DNA of 64,000 bases from Geobacillus genomosp. 3 (GCF_000445995.2 NC_022080.4:380001-444000); one strand, 5' to 3'. Counted from the stretch's first letter, positions 52,697 to 62,301 are shown. Translations and numbers: made by a program. Notes: generated from the letters alone by a model not told the origin.

Positions 52697-53734
52697 ATGA
52701 AGAAAAAATTACTCATGTTGACCGTTGCTGGGGGCCTTCTGGCGAGCAGTGCCGCTATCCAGTTGCCGTTTGTAGAGGCGGTCGGCAATGGGCCGAATTA
52801 TGGAGGGCATGAAACGGTTAGAACCGCTATACTCCACACTTATGAAGAGATGGTTGCCTTCTTAAAGGAGCAGGACGCTAAACAAGAACAGATGGAATTA
52901 GAAGTGATTGGGCAATCCATCAAAGGAAGAGACCTATATCTCGTCAAGTACATCAAAAACCCGGATCATCCGACCATTTTATTTTTGACTCAACAGCATG
53001 GCAATGAGCAATTGACGACAGAAGGAGCTCTGGAGTTTATTAAACATCTTGGGACAAGGAAAATGAAAGACGTCTTGAACCATGTCAATGTACTAATCGT
53101 GCCGATGCTAAACCCGGACGGGGCGATGGGGGATGTTGATTTTCCGCTCGATGATTATATCGCAAGCGGAGACCGCCATTTGACGAGGTATAATGCCGTT
53201 GGCGCTGATTTGAATCGCGATCATGTAAATAAACAATATCCGGAGACAAAGGCGCTACATAACAACGTGCTCCGCAAATATCACATCGATTATATGATCG
53301 ACTTGCACCATCAAGGGGCAAACAGTGAACGGGACGGCAAGTTAGTATCCGGCTCTATTCTTTATCCAACTTCTCCTAATGCAGATGAAGAAGTTGTTTA
53401 CCGTTCCAAACAATTAGGGGCTGTAATTTTTGATGCCATCGAGCCGACAGGATGGGGGCATCTTGGAAAATATGTTGGCGGCTCATCAGAGGCCATTGGC
53501 CGAAATGGCATTGCAGTTGAATATGGAATTTCGACATTGCTATTTGAGATGCGTGGGATGTCAGACCATTACATTGGTAGCTATGTTATTGGACAAAAAA
53601 GCAACGGTTATTTAATTCGACAAACGGTTGTCGCTTTGGATGCGGCAGTTAGGGCAATCGCTGACGGCTCGATTCATGAAAAAGATGTTTCTTTTTGGGA
53701 CACCCTGCCTTATCAAGAGCGGAGATCTGAGTAG
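52697..53734 (+). CDS. Secreted M14-family zinc metallopeptidase
   Basis: 345 residues. Signal peptide MKKKLLMLTVAGGLLASSAA, then an M14 carboxypeptidase domain: zinc ligands His101 and Glu104 (QQHGNEQLT) and His204/205 (MIDLHHQG), the substrate-binding pair in ADLNRD (near 171-175), and the catalytic Glu284 (LLFEMRGM). It probably removes C-terminal residues from peptides or trims peptidoglycan stems outside the cell. The next gene encodes a second member of the same family. The stretch is less GC-rich than its surroundings. Confidence 0.88.
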   Translation: MKKKLLMLTVAGGLLASSAAIQLPFVEAVGNGPNYGGHETVRTAILHTYEEMVAFLKEQDAKQEQMELEVIGQSIKGRDLYLVKYIKNPDHPTILFLTQQHGNEQLTTEGALEFIKHLGTRKMKDVLNHVNVLIVPMLNPDGAMGDVDFPLDDYIASGDRHLTRYNAVGADLNRDHVNKQYPETKALHNNVLRKYHIDYMIDLHHQGANSERDGKLVSGSILYPTSPNADEEVVYRSKQLGAVIFDAIEPTGWGHLGKYVGGSSEAIGRNGIAVEYGISTLLFEMRGMSDHYIGSYVIGQKSNGYLIRQTVVALDAAVRAIADGSIHEKDVSFWDTLPYQERRSE

Positions 53735-53805
53735 TAGATCGGCTCTCCGTTGAAACGCGCAGAGAGATTATATCACTTTTTTTTAAATTGAAAGGGGATA
53801 CGCTC

Positions 53806-55128
53806 ATGAAAGGAAAACGCCCAAAACTTATATGGCCAACTGCTTTGGCGCTTACGCTTGGATTGTCCTCCCCCGTTTTTGCGGATCCGCAGTCAAGACC
53901 GAACGGCCCGTATGTCGAAGATAGCCAAAATATTTCGTTATCAAGCTTTATGTCTAATGAGGAATTGGCGGCTACCCTTCAGAAGCTGGAAGCTGCTTCC
54001 CAAGGAAAGATGAAGGTTGAAATCGCCGGGTATTCAAACTGGGCGCCTGATGGATACAAGACGGCCGAGGATAAAGGCTATCCTCTTTACTTAGTGAAGT
54101 TTGGAGACGCCGACCCGAATAAGAAACGTATATTCATTACAGCCCAAATTCACGGAAATGAGCAAATCGGCGCCGAAGCAGCCATTGATATTATGAGAAA
54201 GCTGTCTTCCAATGACCAGGAAGTTCAAAACATTTTAAAGAAGGTATCGATTTGGATTATGCCACGCATTAACCCTGAAGGGGCCGATAATACGTATGAA
54301 GGAAAATGGTATCCGACCCGTTATACACACCAGACGTGGGAACCGGAGAAGCTAGGGCTTTCGGAGGACACAGCTGCCCCGTGGTATTATAGGGCGGACG
54401 GGAGCGAGAGAGCTCAAAATAATGACGGCCGCGTCTATTATGGCATCCCTGGTTATGACCAAAATCGGGATTATAACCCGAACTTGAACTTTCGGATAGA
54501 GGATTATCATCCAAGTGATGTTGCGGCGTTTTTAAATAACAAAGAAACGAATAACAGCTTATATGGCGGTTTTTACGTTACGGCGGAGGCGAGAACGGTG
54601 ACAAGTGTGTTTCAACAATTCAAGCCAGACGTATACATCGATCTTCACCATCGGGGATTTAACACTGTTTCCGATGATGACAACCGCTCCGTTCCCGTAC
54701 AGCTGGCCGCCGTTGTCGCGGATCCATATACAGATCCGTTTACAGGAAAACATTATGAGGTGGATGAAGATGTCTTGACACTTAGCAAGCAAGTCAATGC
54801 CTTGGCTGCACAATCACTTCAAAGAGGCCAGTCACATTTCGGAGCGGTGCAAAAGTATCCTGACGTAAACTTGCCTGGCACGGCCCTCGGGGCGTTTGCA
54901 TTGAACGACACCGCTATTATGTTGATTGAAATCAAAGGACAATCGCAAACGCTAGGACAAAAACAGTCCGGCATGTTAAGGCAAACGGTTACAACACCGC
55001 TCTACGAGGTGTTCAAAGCCATGGCTGACGGCTCCATTCATGATATTGACCCGGCGCTGTATGATGCCATTCCGGAGGCTGACAATCGCATCAGTGATCC
55101 AACAACAAGGGATGATCAACACTTCTAA
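53806..55128 (+). CDS. Second secreted M14-family metallopeptidase
   Basis: 440 residues. Signal peptide MKGKRPKLIWPTALALTLGL with cleavage near VFA, then an M14 domain with His116 and Glu119 (AQIHGNEQIG), VYIDLHHRGF for the third ligand and IMLIEIKGQS with the likely catalytic Glu. About 100 residues longer than its neighbour, with a large insert between the ligand pairs (YEGKWYPTRYTHQTWEPEKL region). The ATG at 53806 has AAAGGGGA; a TTG at 53788 is possible. The two tandem genes share ADGSIHD/E-type tails (AIADGSIHE and AMADGSIHD), evidence of duplication. Confidence 0.88.
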   Translation: MKGKRPKLIWPTALALTLGLSSPVFADPQSRPNGPYVEDSQNISLSSFMSNEELAATLQKLEAASQGKMKVEIAGYSNWAPDGYKTAEDKGYPLYLVKFGDADPNKKRIFITAQIHGNEQIGAEAAIDIMRKLSSNDQEVQNILKKVSIWIMPRINPEGADNTYEGKWYPTRYTHQTWEPEKLGLSEDTAAPWYYRADGSERAQNNDGRVYYGIPGYDQNRDYNPNLNFRIEDYHPSDVAAFLNNKETNNSLYGGFYVTAEARTVTSVFQQFKPDVYIDLHHRGFNTVSDDDNRSVPVQLAAVVADPYTDPFTGKHYEVDEDVLTLSKQVNALAAQSLQRGQSHFGAVQKYPDVNLPGTALGAFALNDTAIMLIEIKGQSQTLGQKQSGMLRQTVTTPLYEVFKAMADGSIHDIDPALYDAIPEADNRISDPTTRDDQHF

Positions 55129-55147
55129 AGGGATGGGAATTGTTTCT

Positions 55148-55190
55148 GAAACTGGCAGTCATGTCAACATGGCTGTCAGTTTTAGTTTTT
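55148..55190 (+). terminator. Terminator after the M14 pair
   Basis: AAACTGGCAGTCATG-tcaa-CATGGCTGTCAGTTT, with two imperfect pairs, then TAGTTTTT. Confidence 0.8.
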
Positions 55191-55302
55191 AAGGCCTCGT
55201 GAAAGGAAAAATACGCCTCCAGTCGTAGACAAAATATATCTATGGAACATGATGGGAAACGGATTGTCCGCAGTATGATGGAAAACGAAAGGAGGCGAAA
55301 GG

Positions 55303-55659
55303 ATGGCAAAAAAGATCGGGCTGTTCGTTGCCGGCGCGGTGGCGTTGCTTGTGCTGCTGTTTCATCTTGGACCGCTTGTCGGGTTGGCAATCACGCTGGC
55401 GGTGCTGTACTATGCGTTCAAGAAATGGTTGAAAGCCCCATCGACATTTGGGAAAGTGGTGTGGGCGCTCATTGGCTGTGCGGCGTTGGTGGCCAGCGCC
55501 TCGAATGTGCCGGCGCTTATCGCGCTTGTCGCGGCGTATGTGCTGTATGTTGTGTATCAGAAATGGAACGGAGTGAAAGATAAGCGCATCGTTCCAGAAG
55601 CAGACGACCCGTTTGTCAACTTCGAAAAACAATGGGCGGAGCTGCAGAAGCATTATTAA
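55303..55659 (+). CDS. Small four-helix membrane protein upstream of PspA
   Basis: 118 residues: two hydrophobic hairpins (IGLFVAGAVALLVLLFHLGP...ITLAVLYYAF and VVWALIGCAALVASASNVPA...YVLYVVYQKW) and a charged tail FVNFEKQWAELQKHY. It resembles the lmo0954-type membrane proteins that precede PspA/LiaH genes, and LiaI, the membrane anchor of LiaH in B. subtilis. The ATG has AAAGGAGGCG upstream. It probably recruits the PspA protein to the membrane during envelope stress (inference). Confidence 0.78.
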   Translation: MAKKIGLFVAGAVALLVLLFHLGPLVGLAITLAVLYYAFKKWLKAPSTFGKVVWALIGCAALVASASNVPALIALVAAYVLYVVYQKWNGVKDKRIVPEADDPFVNFEKQWAELQKHY

Positions 55660-55687
55660 TAAATGATGGAAAGGGAGCGGATCAACG

Positions 55688-56311
55688 GTGAGTGTATTCT
55701 CTCGCTTGAAAACGATCATTGAAGCCGATCTTCATGAATGGCTTGACGAAAAAGAAAAGAAAAATCCGATTGCGCTTCTCAATCACTATTTGCGCCAATG
55801 TGAACAAGAAGTCGAGCGGGTGCGGCAGCTGCTTGAGCGCCAGTATGCGCTGAAAGAGCAATTTGCCCGCGAGCGCCGCGAAGCCGAACAGATGGCGGAA
55901 AAACGAAGCAAGCAGGCGGAGGTGGCGGCGCAAGCAGGGGAAGTGGAGCTGGCCGAATTTGCCCGGCGCGAACAAGCGCAATATGCGGAACGGGCGACCC
56001 GCCTGAAACAGCTGTCCGAGCAAGCGAGCCGCGAGCTGTTTGAGTTGGAAGCGAAATATGAGGAAATGAAGCATAAGCTAAAAGACATGCAGATGCGGCG
56101 CATGGAGCTGATGGGGCGGGAGAATGCGGCGCGGGCGCACTACCGCATCCATCGGGTGGTCAACGGGGACGCCGGCCCGGCGCTGGCGGCGTTCGCCGAT
56201 GCGGAAGTGTACCTTGACCGCCTTGAGCAGCAAGTTCGTTCCGATTATTACCGGAGCACGATCGACGCGCGCATCGCTCAGCTGGAAAAGCAGTTGCAGG
56301 AAGGAAACTAA
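55688..56311 (+). CDS. PspA/IM30 (LiaH-like) envelope stress protein
   Basis: 207 residues, predominantly coiled coil: MSVFSRLKTIIEADLHEWLD, LLNHYLRQCEQEVERVRQLL, long Glu/Arg/Gln-rich helices at 45-145, and a C-terminal EVYLDRLEQQVRSDYY. PspA-family proteins form rings or helices on damaged membranes. It lies in a Lia-type operon just before liaF-liaS-liaR, so it is the LiaH equivalent. The start is a GTG at 55688. A terminator-like hairpin follows at 56323, so it may be made in excess of the regulators. Confidence 0.88.
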   Translation: MSVFSRLKTIIEADLHEWLDEKEKKNPIALLNHYLRQCEQEVERVRQLLERQYALKEQFARERREAEQMAEKRSKQAEVAAQAGEVELAEFARREQAQYAERATRLKQLSEQASRELFELEAKYEEMKHKLKDMQMRRMELMGRENAARAHYRIHRVVNGDAGPALAAFADAEVYLDRLEQQVRSDYYRSTIDARIAQLEKQLQEGN

Positions 56312-56322
56312 CCGGATATGCT

Positions 56323-56359
56323 AGAAGGTGTCCTAACAATAACGGGGCACCTTCTTTCA
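56323..56359 (+). terminator. Attenuator-like terminator between pspA and liaF
   Basis: AGAAGGTGTCC-taacaataac-GGGGCACCTTCT followed by TTC. It lies within the operon and probably lowers liaFSR read-through relative to pspA. Confidence 0.7.
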
Positions 56360-56464
56360 TACGTGTGTAGGGGCATGAAATATGTTGTGCCTTGGCGAGA
56401 GGAACATGAAAACAATCTTTTCAGACCGCGTTTTTTCATTTTGGACAACAGGTGGGATCCTCCC

Positions 56465-57196
56465 ATGCTCGATCAACGGAAGAAAACAGATTATGTCAGT
56501 TGGGTTTTGTTGGTGACCCTGCTCCTTTTTGCGATTGAAATTTCATTTTTTCACCCGGGCGTGCTGTTTTCGTTGAGTATATCGGTCGGTGTGATTTATG
56601 TTGGAAGGAAAAAATGGCATCGGCGGAAAGGAAAATGGTTGTTTTGGCTTGGCTGCCTCATGTTGGCCATTCACGTCTTAACGATGATGACGGCCCGTTT
56701 TGTCATAGTTGCGCTGTTGTGTTATGCCATTTGGCAATTGTTCCAGTCAAAGCGCCATCCGACGGTGATCCGTCCGACTATGGCCGAGACCTCGTATGGG
56801 GGAGAGGAAATGGTGCGCCGTCAACCGCTGTTTCAAAATGTATGGGTTGGCCGGCAAGCGACCCCAGAACAGGCGTATGAGTGGAATGATGTCAATATTC
56901 AAACGGGGATCGGAGATACGGTCATTGATGTCAGCTATACTGTGCTTCCGAAAGGGGAAGCGGTGATCATCGTGCGCGGCTTGATCGGCAACATTCAAGT
57001 TCTCGTTCCGTACGAAATCGAAACGAGGCTCGTTCATTCCGCCATTTTCGGCGCCGCCTCGCTGTTTGGCAAGGAACAGGGAAGAATGTTCAATGAAACG
57101 CTCATTTATCAAACTTCTTCGTATGATCAAGCGGAACAAAGGCTGAAAATCGTCACCTCGACGATCATTGGCAATGTCGAGGTGAAACGCGTATGA
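56465..57196 (+). CDS. liaF: LiaF, regulator of the LiaRS system
   Basis: 243 residues, close to B. subtilis LiaF (241). Four membrane segments in the first 110 residues (WVLLVTLLLFAIEISFF, VLFSLSISVGVIYVG, WLFWLGCLMLAIHVL, FVIVALLCYAIW) and a C-terminal cytoplasmic beta-domain with NIQTGIGDTVIDVSYTVLP and IVRGLIGNIQVLVPYE, repeated in [11 protein letters not shown]. LiaF inhibits LiaS kinase activity. An earlier in-frame Met at 56318 lies over the attenuator and lacks a site. It overlaps liaS by four bases. Confidence 0.9.
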   Translation: MLDQRKKTDYVSWVLLVTLLLFAIEISFFHPGVLFSLSISVGVIYVGRKKWHRRKGKWLFWLGCLMLAIHVLTMMTARFVIVALLCYAIWQLFQSKRHPTVIRPTMAETSYGGEEMVRRQPLFQNVWVGRQATPEQAYEWNDVNIQTGIGDTVIDVSYTVLPKGEAVIIVRGLIGNIQVLVPYEIETRLVHSAIFGAASLFGKEQGRMFNETLIYQTSSYDQAEQRLKIVTSTIIGNVEVKRV

Positions 57197-58245
57197 GCCG
57201 GCCGATGTTCGCTTCCGTTTTGCTTGCGCTTATGCTTGCGGTGGTGTTGCTCGCTTCCTTTTTCTATTTGCTTCCACCCGGAATGTGGCCGTCTTTGTGG
57301 GAGCAAACCGTGATGGGGCTGCCGTTTTTGCTGTTTGTGTTGGCCGTAAGCCTGTGTATGGGGATCGCTGTCGGATTGATGCTTGATTCCTTCTTTCGCA
57401 AGCAATGGCAAGCGGTTGTGCAGGCGCTGCGGCACATTGAACAAGGGGAAATGGGGGAGTTGCATCGGGAAGAGCCGCCGCCGGAACTGCAAGCGCTTTG
57501 GCGGCAAATCGAGAAGATGCAAACGCAATGGCTCGAGCAAACGAAGCGCGTGCAAAAATTGGCGGCGGAAAAGGCTGAACAGGAAGAACGGCTCGTTGAC
57601 CGCATTCTTTCGGAAGAACGAACGCGGTTGGCGCGAGAACTGCATGATTCTGTCAGCCAACAATTGTTCGCTGCTTCGATGATGATGTCAGCGGTCATGG
57701 AAACGATGCCGCCGGATGATGAACGCTATCGGAAGCAACTGAAGATGGTCGAACAAATGATTCACCAGTCGCAATTGGAAATGCGGGCGCTGCTTCTCCA
57801 TTTGCGGCCGGTGCAGCTGAAAGGAAAAACGCTCCAGGAAGGGATGAATGAATTGCTTGCTGAACTGGCGGGCAAAGTGCCGCTCGAGATGAAATGGAAA
57901 ATCGAAGACATTTCGCTGGATAAAGGGGTCGAGGACCATCTGTTCCGCATTTTGCAGGAGTCGCTTTCCAACACGCTGCGCCATGCGAAAGCGAAATCGT
58001 TGGAAGTATTGCTCATCGAACGGGACGGGTTTGCCATTTTGCGCGTCACTGACGATGGGGTCGGCTTTGATGTGGAGCGTTCGAAAAGCGGCTCGTACGG
58101 GTTGCAGCACATGTATGAACGGGCGGCGGAAATCGGCGCAACGTTAAAAGTGGTCAGCTTAAAAGGCCAAGGGACAAGGCTGGAAGTGAAAGTGCCGCTT
58201 CTGTATAGGGGGGATGACGGTGATTACGGTGCTGCTTGTCGATGA
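57193..58245 (+). CDS. liaS: LiaS-type sensor histidine kinase
   Basis: 350 residues. Two membrane helices at about 5-26 and 43-65 with a short external loop, a HAMP-like linker, a HisKA_3 domain with His151 ([15 protein letters not shown]), and an HATPase domain with N-box [15 protein letters not shown] and G-box VTDDGVGFD. It senses wall-active antibiotics and envelope stress, and phosphorylates LiaR. It overlaps liaR by 32 bp. Confidence 0.93.
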   Translation: MSRPMFASVLLALMLAVVLLASFFYLLPPGMWPSLWEQTVMGLPFLLFVLAVSLCMGIAVGLMLDSFFRKQWQAVVQALRHIEQGEMGELHREEPPPELQALWRQIEKMQTQWLEQTKRVQKLAAEKAEQEERLVDRILSEERTRLARELHDSVSQQLFAASMMMSAVMETMPPDDERYRKQLKMVEQMIHQSQLEMRALLLHLRPVQLKGKTLQEGMNELLAELAGKVPLEMKWKIEDISLDKGVEDHLFRILQESLSNTLRHAKAKSLEVLLIERDGFAILRVTDDGVGFDVERSKSGSYGLQHMYERAAEIGATLKVVSLKGQGTRLEVKVPLLYRGDDGDYGAACR

Positions 58246-58852
58246 TCATGAAATGGTGCGGCTTGGCGTATCCGCGTATTTATCCGCCCAACCGGATATG
58301 GAGGTGATCGGGGAGGCGGAAGATGGAAAAAAAGGGGTGGAGCTTGCCCTCGAGTTACGGCCGGATGTCATTTTAATGGATCTGGTGATGGAACCGATGG
58401 ACGGCATCGCGGCGACGCGCGAAATCATCGGCGCGTGGCCGGAGGCGAAAATCATTGTCGTGACGAGTTTTCTCGATGATGAAAACGTGTTTGCCGCGCT
58501 CGAAGCAGGGGCGACGAGCTATTTATTGAAAACATCGAAAGCGAGCGAAATTGCCGACGCCATCCGCGCCACGTTCCACGGGCAATCGGTGTTCGAACCG
58601 GAAGTGGCCGGAAAAGTGATGCGCCCGCGACGGAGACAAGCCGAGAGTTTGCCGCATGAGCAGCTCACGAGCCGGGAGATGGAAGTGCTTTTGTTGATGG
58701 CGCAAGGAAAAACAAACCAAGAAATGGCCGACGAATTGTTCATTTCACTCAAAACGGTGAAAGTGCATGTAAGCAACATTCTGGCCAAACTCGGCGTCCA
58801 AGACCGGACGCAAGCGGTGATTTATGCGTTTCGCCACGGGCTGGTGAAGTGA
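58214..58852 (+). CDS. liaR: LiaR-type response regulator (NarL family)
   Basis: 212 residues. Receiver domain with Asp10/Asp11, phosphorylation site Asp56 ([13 protein letters not shown]), Thr and Lys residues ([14 protein letters not shown]), and a LuxR-type HTH ([20 protein letters not shown]... [19 protein letters not shown]). It activates the lia operon in response to LiaS. Start ATG 58214 lies inside liaS with a GGGGGG site. A bidirectional terminator follows. Confidence 0.94.
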   Translation: MTVITVLLVDDHEMVRLGVSAYLSAQPDMEVIGEAEDGKKGVELALELRPDVILMDLVMEPMDGIAATREIIGAWPEAKIIVVTSFLDDENVFAALEAGATSYLLKTSKASEIADAIRATFHGQSVFEPEVAGKVMRPRRRQAESLPHEQLTSREMEVLLLMAQGKTNQEMADELFISLKTVKVHVSNILAKLGVQDRTQAVIYAFRHGLVK

Positions 58853-58901
58853 GGAGTGCATCATTTGGCTGCGATGGGAAAAAGATCGCCATGTTCAGAC
58901 G

Positions 58902-58956
58902 AAAACCGCTCCATTTCATCAAAGGGAACAGGAGGATGAAACAGGAGCGGTTTTAT
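58902..58956. terminator. Strong bidirectional terminator after liaR
   Basis: AAAACCGCTCC(a)TTTCATC pairs with GATGAAA(c)AGGAGCGGTTTT; T-runs on both strands. It also ends the opposing coiled-coil gene. Confidence 0.85.
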
Positions 58957-58996
58957 TCGTTGCGGTGGATCAAAAAGGCTAATGTTTCGAGAGGAA

Positions 58997-59398
58997 TTAC
59001 GCTTGTTTGGCCAATTGGCGAAGCTTTCGGTCGTGATGGAGCACCTTCGTGGTCAACACTTCGACCGAGGTTTGCGTGTCTGCGAGTTCTTCTTCGAGGC
59101 GATCACTTCGTTCGTTCAGTTGTCTGTTCATCTGTTGCATTTCCTCACGAAGGGAATCGATTTTGGCTTCAAGACGGGTTTCGACAGCATGGATTTCGCC
59201 GCGGAGTCGTTGTTCCATTTCGTGCATTTCGCCGCGGAGTCGTTGTTCCATTTCGTGCATTTCGCCGCGCAGTCGTTGTTCCATCGCTTGCATTTCATCG
59301 TGCAGTCGCTGTTCCATTTCCTGCATTTTCGAGCTGATTTTGTCGGAATGTTGTTCGAGCGCGTGGAGCACCGCTTGAATGATTGTGTTTTCTTCCAT
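58997..59398 (-). CDS. Hendecad-repeat coiled-coil protein
   Basis: 133 residues: [20 protein letters not shown], then tandem 11-residue units of the type [11 protein letters not shown] (about five, with [22 protein letters not shown], two copies of [11 protein letters not shown], and [11 protein letters not shown]), then a longer coiled coil to [16 protein letters not shown]. Eleven-residue periodicity predicts a right-handed or straight coiled coil. Function unknown; no signal or membrane segment. The ATG at 59398 has GGAGGTG upstream. At DNA level the units are 33-bp repeats. It is convergent with liaR and divergent from selO. Confidence 0.85.
   Translation of the reverse strand: MEENTIIQAVLHALEQHSDKISSKMQEMEQRLHDEMQAMEQRLRGEMHEMEQRLRGEMHEMEQRLRGEIHAVETRLEAKIDSLREEMQQMNRQLNERSDRLEEELADTQTSVEVLTTKVLHHDRKLRQLAKQA
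59185..59330 (-). repeat. 33-bp tandem repeats inside the coiled-coil gene
   Basis: About four copies of a 33-bp unit (core TTCCATTTCGTGCATTTCGC on plus, then CGCGGAGTCGTTG), two of them identical. They encode the 11-residue hendecads and could vary in number between strains. Confidence 0.85.
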
Positions 59399-59581
59399 TC
59401 GTTTCACCTCCTCATGGCCATTATAGGCGAAACGGAACAGGAGCGAAAGAGAAAAGATGGCGGGTTTCGTCGAAAAGGGGTGGTTGAATTTTTGGGGCGA
59501 ACCGCGTGTTTTCGATTTATCATGCCGCCGGTTTTGCCATACAATAAAACCATAGCTCGGCCAAAAAAGGAGATGATCAAA

Positions 59582-61036
59582 TTGGATGCGGGTTGGACGT
59601 TTGACAACCGTTATGCAAGACTGCCGGAACGCTTTTTCAGCCGCGTTTCCCCCACGCCGGTGCGCGCGCCGAAGCTCGCGGTGTTGAATCGTTCGCTGGC
59701 GGCGGAGCTTGGGCTGAATGAGGAAGCGTTGCGAAGTGAAGATGGGGTGGCTGTGTTCGCTGGAAACCGAGTTCCTGATGGAGCGGAACCGCTGGCGCAG
59801 GCGTATGCCGGGCATCAGTTCGGGTATTTTACGATGCTTGGCGACGGGCGGGCGGTGTTGCTTGGCGAGCACATCACGCCAAGCGGCGAGCGGGTGGACA
59901 TCCAGCTGAAAGGTTCGGGACGGACGCCGTATTCGCGCGGCGGGGACGGACGGGCGGCGCTTGGACCGATGCTGAGGGAGTATATCGTGAGCGAGGCGAT
60001 GCATGCGCTTGGCATCCCGACAACGCGAAGTCTGGCGGTTGTTACCACCGGGGAGACGATTATGCGTGAAACCGAGCTGCCGGGGGCGGTGTTGACCCAC
60101 GTCGCCTCGAGCCATCTGCGCGTCGGGACGTTCCAATACGCGGCGCAGTGGGGAACGGTCGAGGAGCTGCGCGCGTTGGCCGACTATGCGTTATGGCGCC
60201 ATTTCCCCGGTTTTGAGGCGGCCGAAAATCGGTATTTGTTTTTGCTGAAACAAGTGATGGAACGGCAAGCGGCATTGATTGCGAAATGGCAGCTCGTCGG
60301 TTTCGTCCACGGGGTGATGAACACCGACAATATGACGATCAGCGGGGAAACGATCGACTACGGGCCGTGTGCGTTCATGGATACGTATGACCCGGCGACA
60401 GTGTTCAGCTCGATTGATACGGAAGGGCGGTATGCATACGGCAACCAGCCGTACATCGGGGGCTGGAACTTGGCGCGGTTTGCGGAAAGCTTGTTGCCGC
60501 TGCTGGATGCGGATGAAGACAAAGCGGTCGCGCTCGCCCAAGAGGCGCTTGACGAATATCCGAAGCGGTACCATCGCCACTGGCTTGGCGGGATGCGGGC
60601 GAAGCTCGGCCTGGCTGAAGAGCAGGAAGGGGATGAAGCGCTTGTCGCCGATTTATTGCGGCTGATGGAGGCGCACCGCGCTGATTACACGAACACATTC
60701 CGGGCGTTGACGTTAGGCGAATATACGGGGATGGCGCTGTTTGACGCCGCTGAGTTCCGCGAATGGCACGAGCGCTGGCAAACAAGGCTCAGCCAAGAAT
60801 CGGTGTCAAGAGAGGAAGCATATGAACGGATGCGCCGCCATAATCCGGCTGTCATCCCGCGCAACCACCGGGTTGAAGAGGCGTTGGCCGCTGCCGTCAA
60901 CTGCGGCGACTACAGCGTAATGGAACGGTTTCTGGAAGCGTTGGCCGATCCGTACGCCTATTCGCCGGAGCAAGAGAAATACGCGGAACTGCCGCCGCCG
61001 TCTGACCGCCCGTACCGGACGTTTTGCGGGACATGA
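59582..61036 (+). CDS. selO: SelO-family protein adenylyltransferase
   Basis: 484 residues. Pseudokinase-like SelO/YdiU pattern: [20 protein letters not shown] segment ([15 protein letters not shown]), [52 protein letters not shown] and [13 protein letters not shown]. SelO transfers AMP to Ser, Thr or Tyr of proteins in redox response. The TTG at 59582 is preferred because AAAGGAG lies nine bases upstream; the ATG at 59573 is too close to it. The protein ends PYRTFCGT with a Cys near the C-terminus, as in bacterial forms. Confidence 0.92.
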   Translation: MDAGWTFDNRYARLPERFFSRVSPTPVRAPKLAVLNRSLAAELGLNEEALRSEDGVAVFAGNRVPDGAEPLAQAYAGHQFGYFTMLGDGRAVLLGEHITPSGERVDIQLKGSGRTPYSRGGDGRAALGPMLREYIVSEAMHALGIPTTRSLAVVTTGETIMRETELPGAVLTHVASSHLRVGTFQYAAQWGTVEELRALADYALWRHFPGFEAAENRYLFLLKQVMERQAALIAKWQLVGFVHGVMNTDNMTISGETIDYGPCAFMDTYDPATVFSSIDTEGRYAYGNQPYIGGWNLARFAESLLPLLDADEDKAVALAQEALDEYPKRYHRHWLGGMRAKLGLAEEQEGDEALVADLLRLMEAHRADYTNTFRALTLGEYTGMALFDAAEFREWHERWQTRLSQESVSREEAYERMRRHNPAVIPRNHRVEEALAAAVNCGDYSVMERFLEALADPYAYSPEQEKYAELPPPSDRPYRTFCGT

Positions 61037-61114
61037 TGATGGCGTTTTCGTTTAGCGGCAGCGGAGAAACGAATTCTTTTTTGCATCGTCTTATTTGGAT
61101 AGGAGGTGGTGTGA

Positions 61115-61399
61115 GTGAAGCGAAATGTTTTTCTCGTTGCCGTAGTGGGAATATTGGTTGTGTGTGCCGCCGTTTTTCCTTGGCAACCGGTTGGGATGGA
61201 CAAAACAAAAGAGCCATCTGCCTCGTTTCGCCAGCGCATCATCATCCGCGATTCGGTTGATCAGCCGCTTTCACCCCATGTGAAACAAGCAGGGGCGATG
61301 GAAACAACTAGCGAGCCGCAGCTGTTGCCTAACGTCGATTTAGACCGTCCGATTGTGATCACGAAGATGCCGCATATCGAGAAAACGAAGAAAAATTGA
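61115..61399 (+). CDS. Small membrane-anchored or secreted protein
   Basis: 94 residues: MKRNVFLVAVVGILVVCAAV gives one hydrophobic segment (signal or anchor), then a proline-rich polar stretch (SVDQPLSPHVKQAG, NVDLDRPIVITKMPHIEK). No domain is recognised. The GTG at 61115 has AGGAGGTGG upstream. A terminator follows at 61443. Confidence 0.65.
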   Translation: MKRNVFLVAVVGILVVCAAVFPWQPVGMDKTKEPSASFRQRIIIRDSVDQPLSPHVKQAGAMETTSEPQLLPNVDLDRPIVITKMPHIEKTKKN

Positions 61400-61442
61400 G
61401 GAAAGACATCGCTTTCAACCAATAAAACGGCGATGGCTCGGT

Positions 61443-61472
61443 GAGGGCTCTGGGTGTGAGCCCTTTTTTCTT
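61443..61472 (+). terminator. Terminator after the small membrane-anchored gene
   Basis: GGGCTC-tgggtgt-GAGCCC followed by TTTTTTCTTTTTT. Confidence 0.85.
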
Positions 61473-61533
61473 TTTTCCTCTTTACTTTCACGCTGCGTCA
61501 AGGTGTATCGTCATGAATAGGGAGGTGAGGGAA

Positions 61534-62301
61534 GTGGAGTACACGGTGCATGAGCTGGCGAAACTGGCCGGGGTCACGAGCCGGACGCTTCGATATTATG
61601 ATGAGATTGGCTTGCTGAAGCCGGCGCGGTTGAGCGAGGCGGGGTATCGGCTGTACGGGCCGCGTGAAGTCGATCGTTTGCAGCAAATTCTCTTTTACCG
61701 TGAACTTGGCGTCGATTTGGAAACGATCAAACAGATCGTTTATTCTCCGTCGTTTGATGAACTTGAGGCGCTCAGACAGCACCGGGAACAGCTGTTGGAA
61801 AAACGGCGTCATCTTGATGCATTGATTGCGAGCGTCGAAAAAACGATTGCTGCGAAAGAAGGGGGAATCATGATGAGCGACAAGGAGAAATTCGCCGCGT
61901 TTAAGGAGCGGCTGATTGAAGAAAATGAACAAAACTATGGGGAGGAAATCCGGCAAAAATATGGAGAGGAACAAGTGAATCGCTCATACGAAACACTGCG
62001 GAATATGACGAAGGAACAGTTTGATGAGGCGGAGCGGCTCAGCCAGGATGTGCTTGAGTCCTTGAAAGAAGCGGTGTTGTCCGGCGACCCGGCCGGGGAG
62101 GCGGCGCAGCGGGCGGCTGATTTGCATAGGCAGTGGCTTAGTTTCTGGTGGAATCATTATTCCAAAGAGGCGCACGCCGGGCTGGCGCGCATGTATGTTG
62201 AGGACGAACGGTTCAAAGCGTACTATGACCGCGTCCACCCGGGAGCAGCGGAATTTTTCAAAGAAGCGATTTTCATTTATACCGGGATGAAAGATCGTTA
62301 A
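61534..62301 (+). CDS. MerR-family activator with TipAS domain (Mta/TipA-like)
   Basis: 255 residues, matching B. subtilis Mta (257). The MerR HTH spans 1-70 (YTVHELAKLAGVTSRTLRYYDEIGLL... YRLYGPREVDRLQQI), then a dimerisation coiled coil, then a TipAS domain at about 120-250 (NEQNYGEEIRQKYGEEQVNRSYETLRN... HRQWLSFWWNHYSKEAH). Such regulators bind multidrug ligands and activate efflux genes. The GTG at 61534 has GGGAGGTGAGGG upstream, so extensions further upstream are unlikely. No efflux pump is adjacent. Confidence 0.9.
   Translation: MEYTVHELAKLAGVTSRTLRYYDEIGLLKPARLSEAGYRLYGPREVDRLQQILFYRELGVDLETIKQIVYSPSFDELEALRQHREQLLEKRRHLDALIASVEKTIAAKEGGIMMSDKEKFAAFKERLIEENEQNYGEEIRQKYGEEQVNRSYETLRNMTKEQFDEAERLSQDVLESLKEAVLSGDPAGEAAQRAADLHRQWLSFWWNHYSKEAHAGLARMYVEDERFKAYYDRVHPGAAEFFKEAIFIYTGMKDR

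Noticed and set aside
59185..59330. Tandem repeats considered as a CRISPR array
   Set aside because: Units are contiguous 33-bp coding repeats without spacers and encode hendecads in frame; no cas genes are near.
58982..59581. N-terminal extension of SelO by 200 codons
   Set aside because: The stretch is antisense to the coiled-coil gene and reads repetitive Phe/His/Ser; SelO family length and the ribosome site support a start at 59582.
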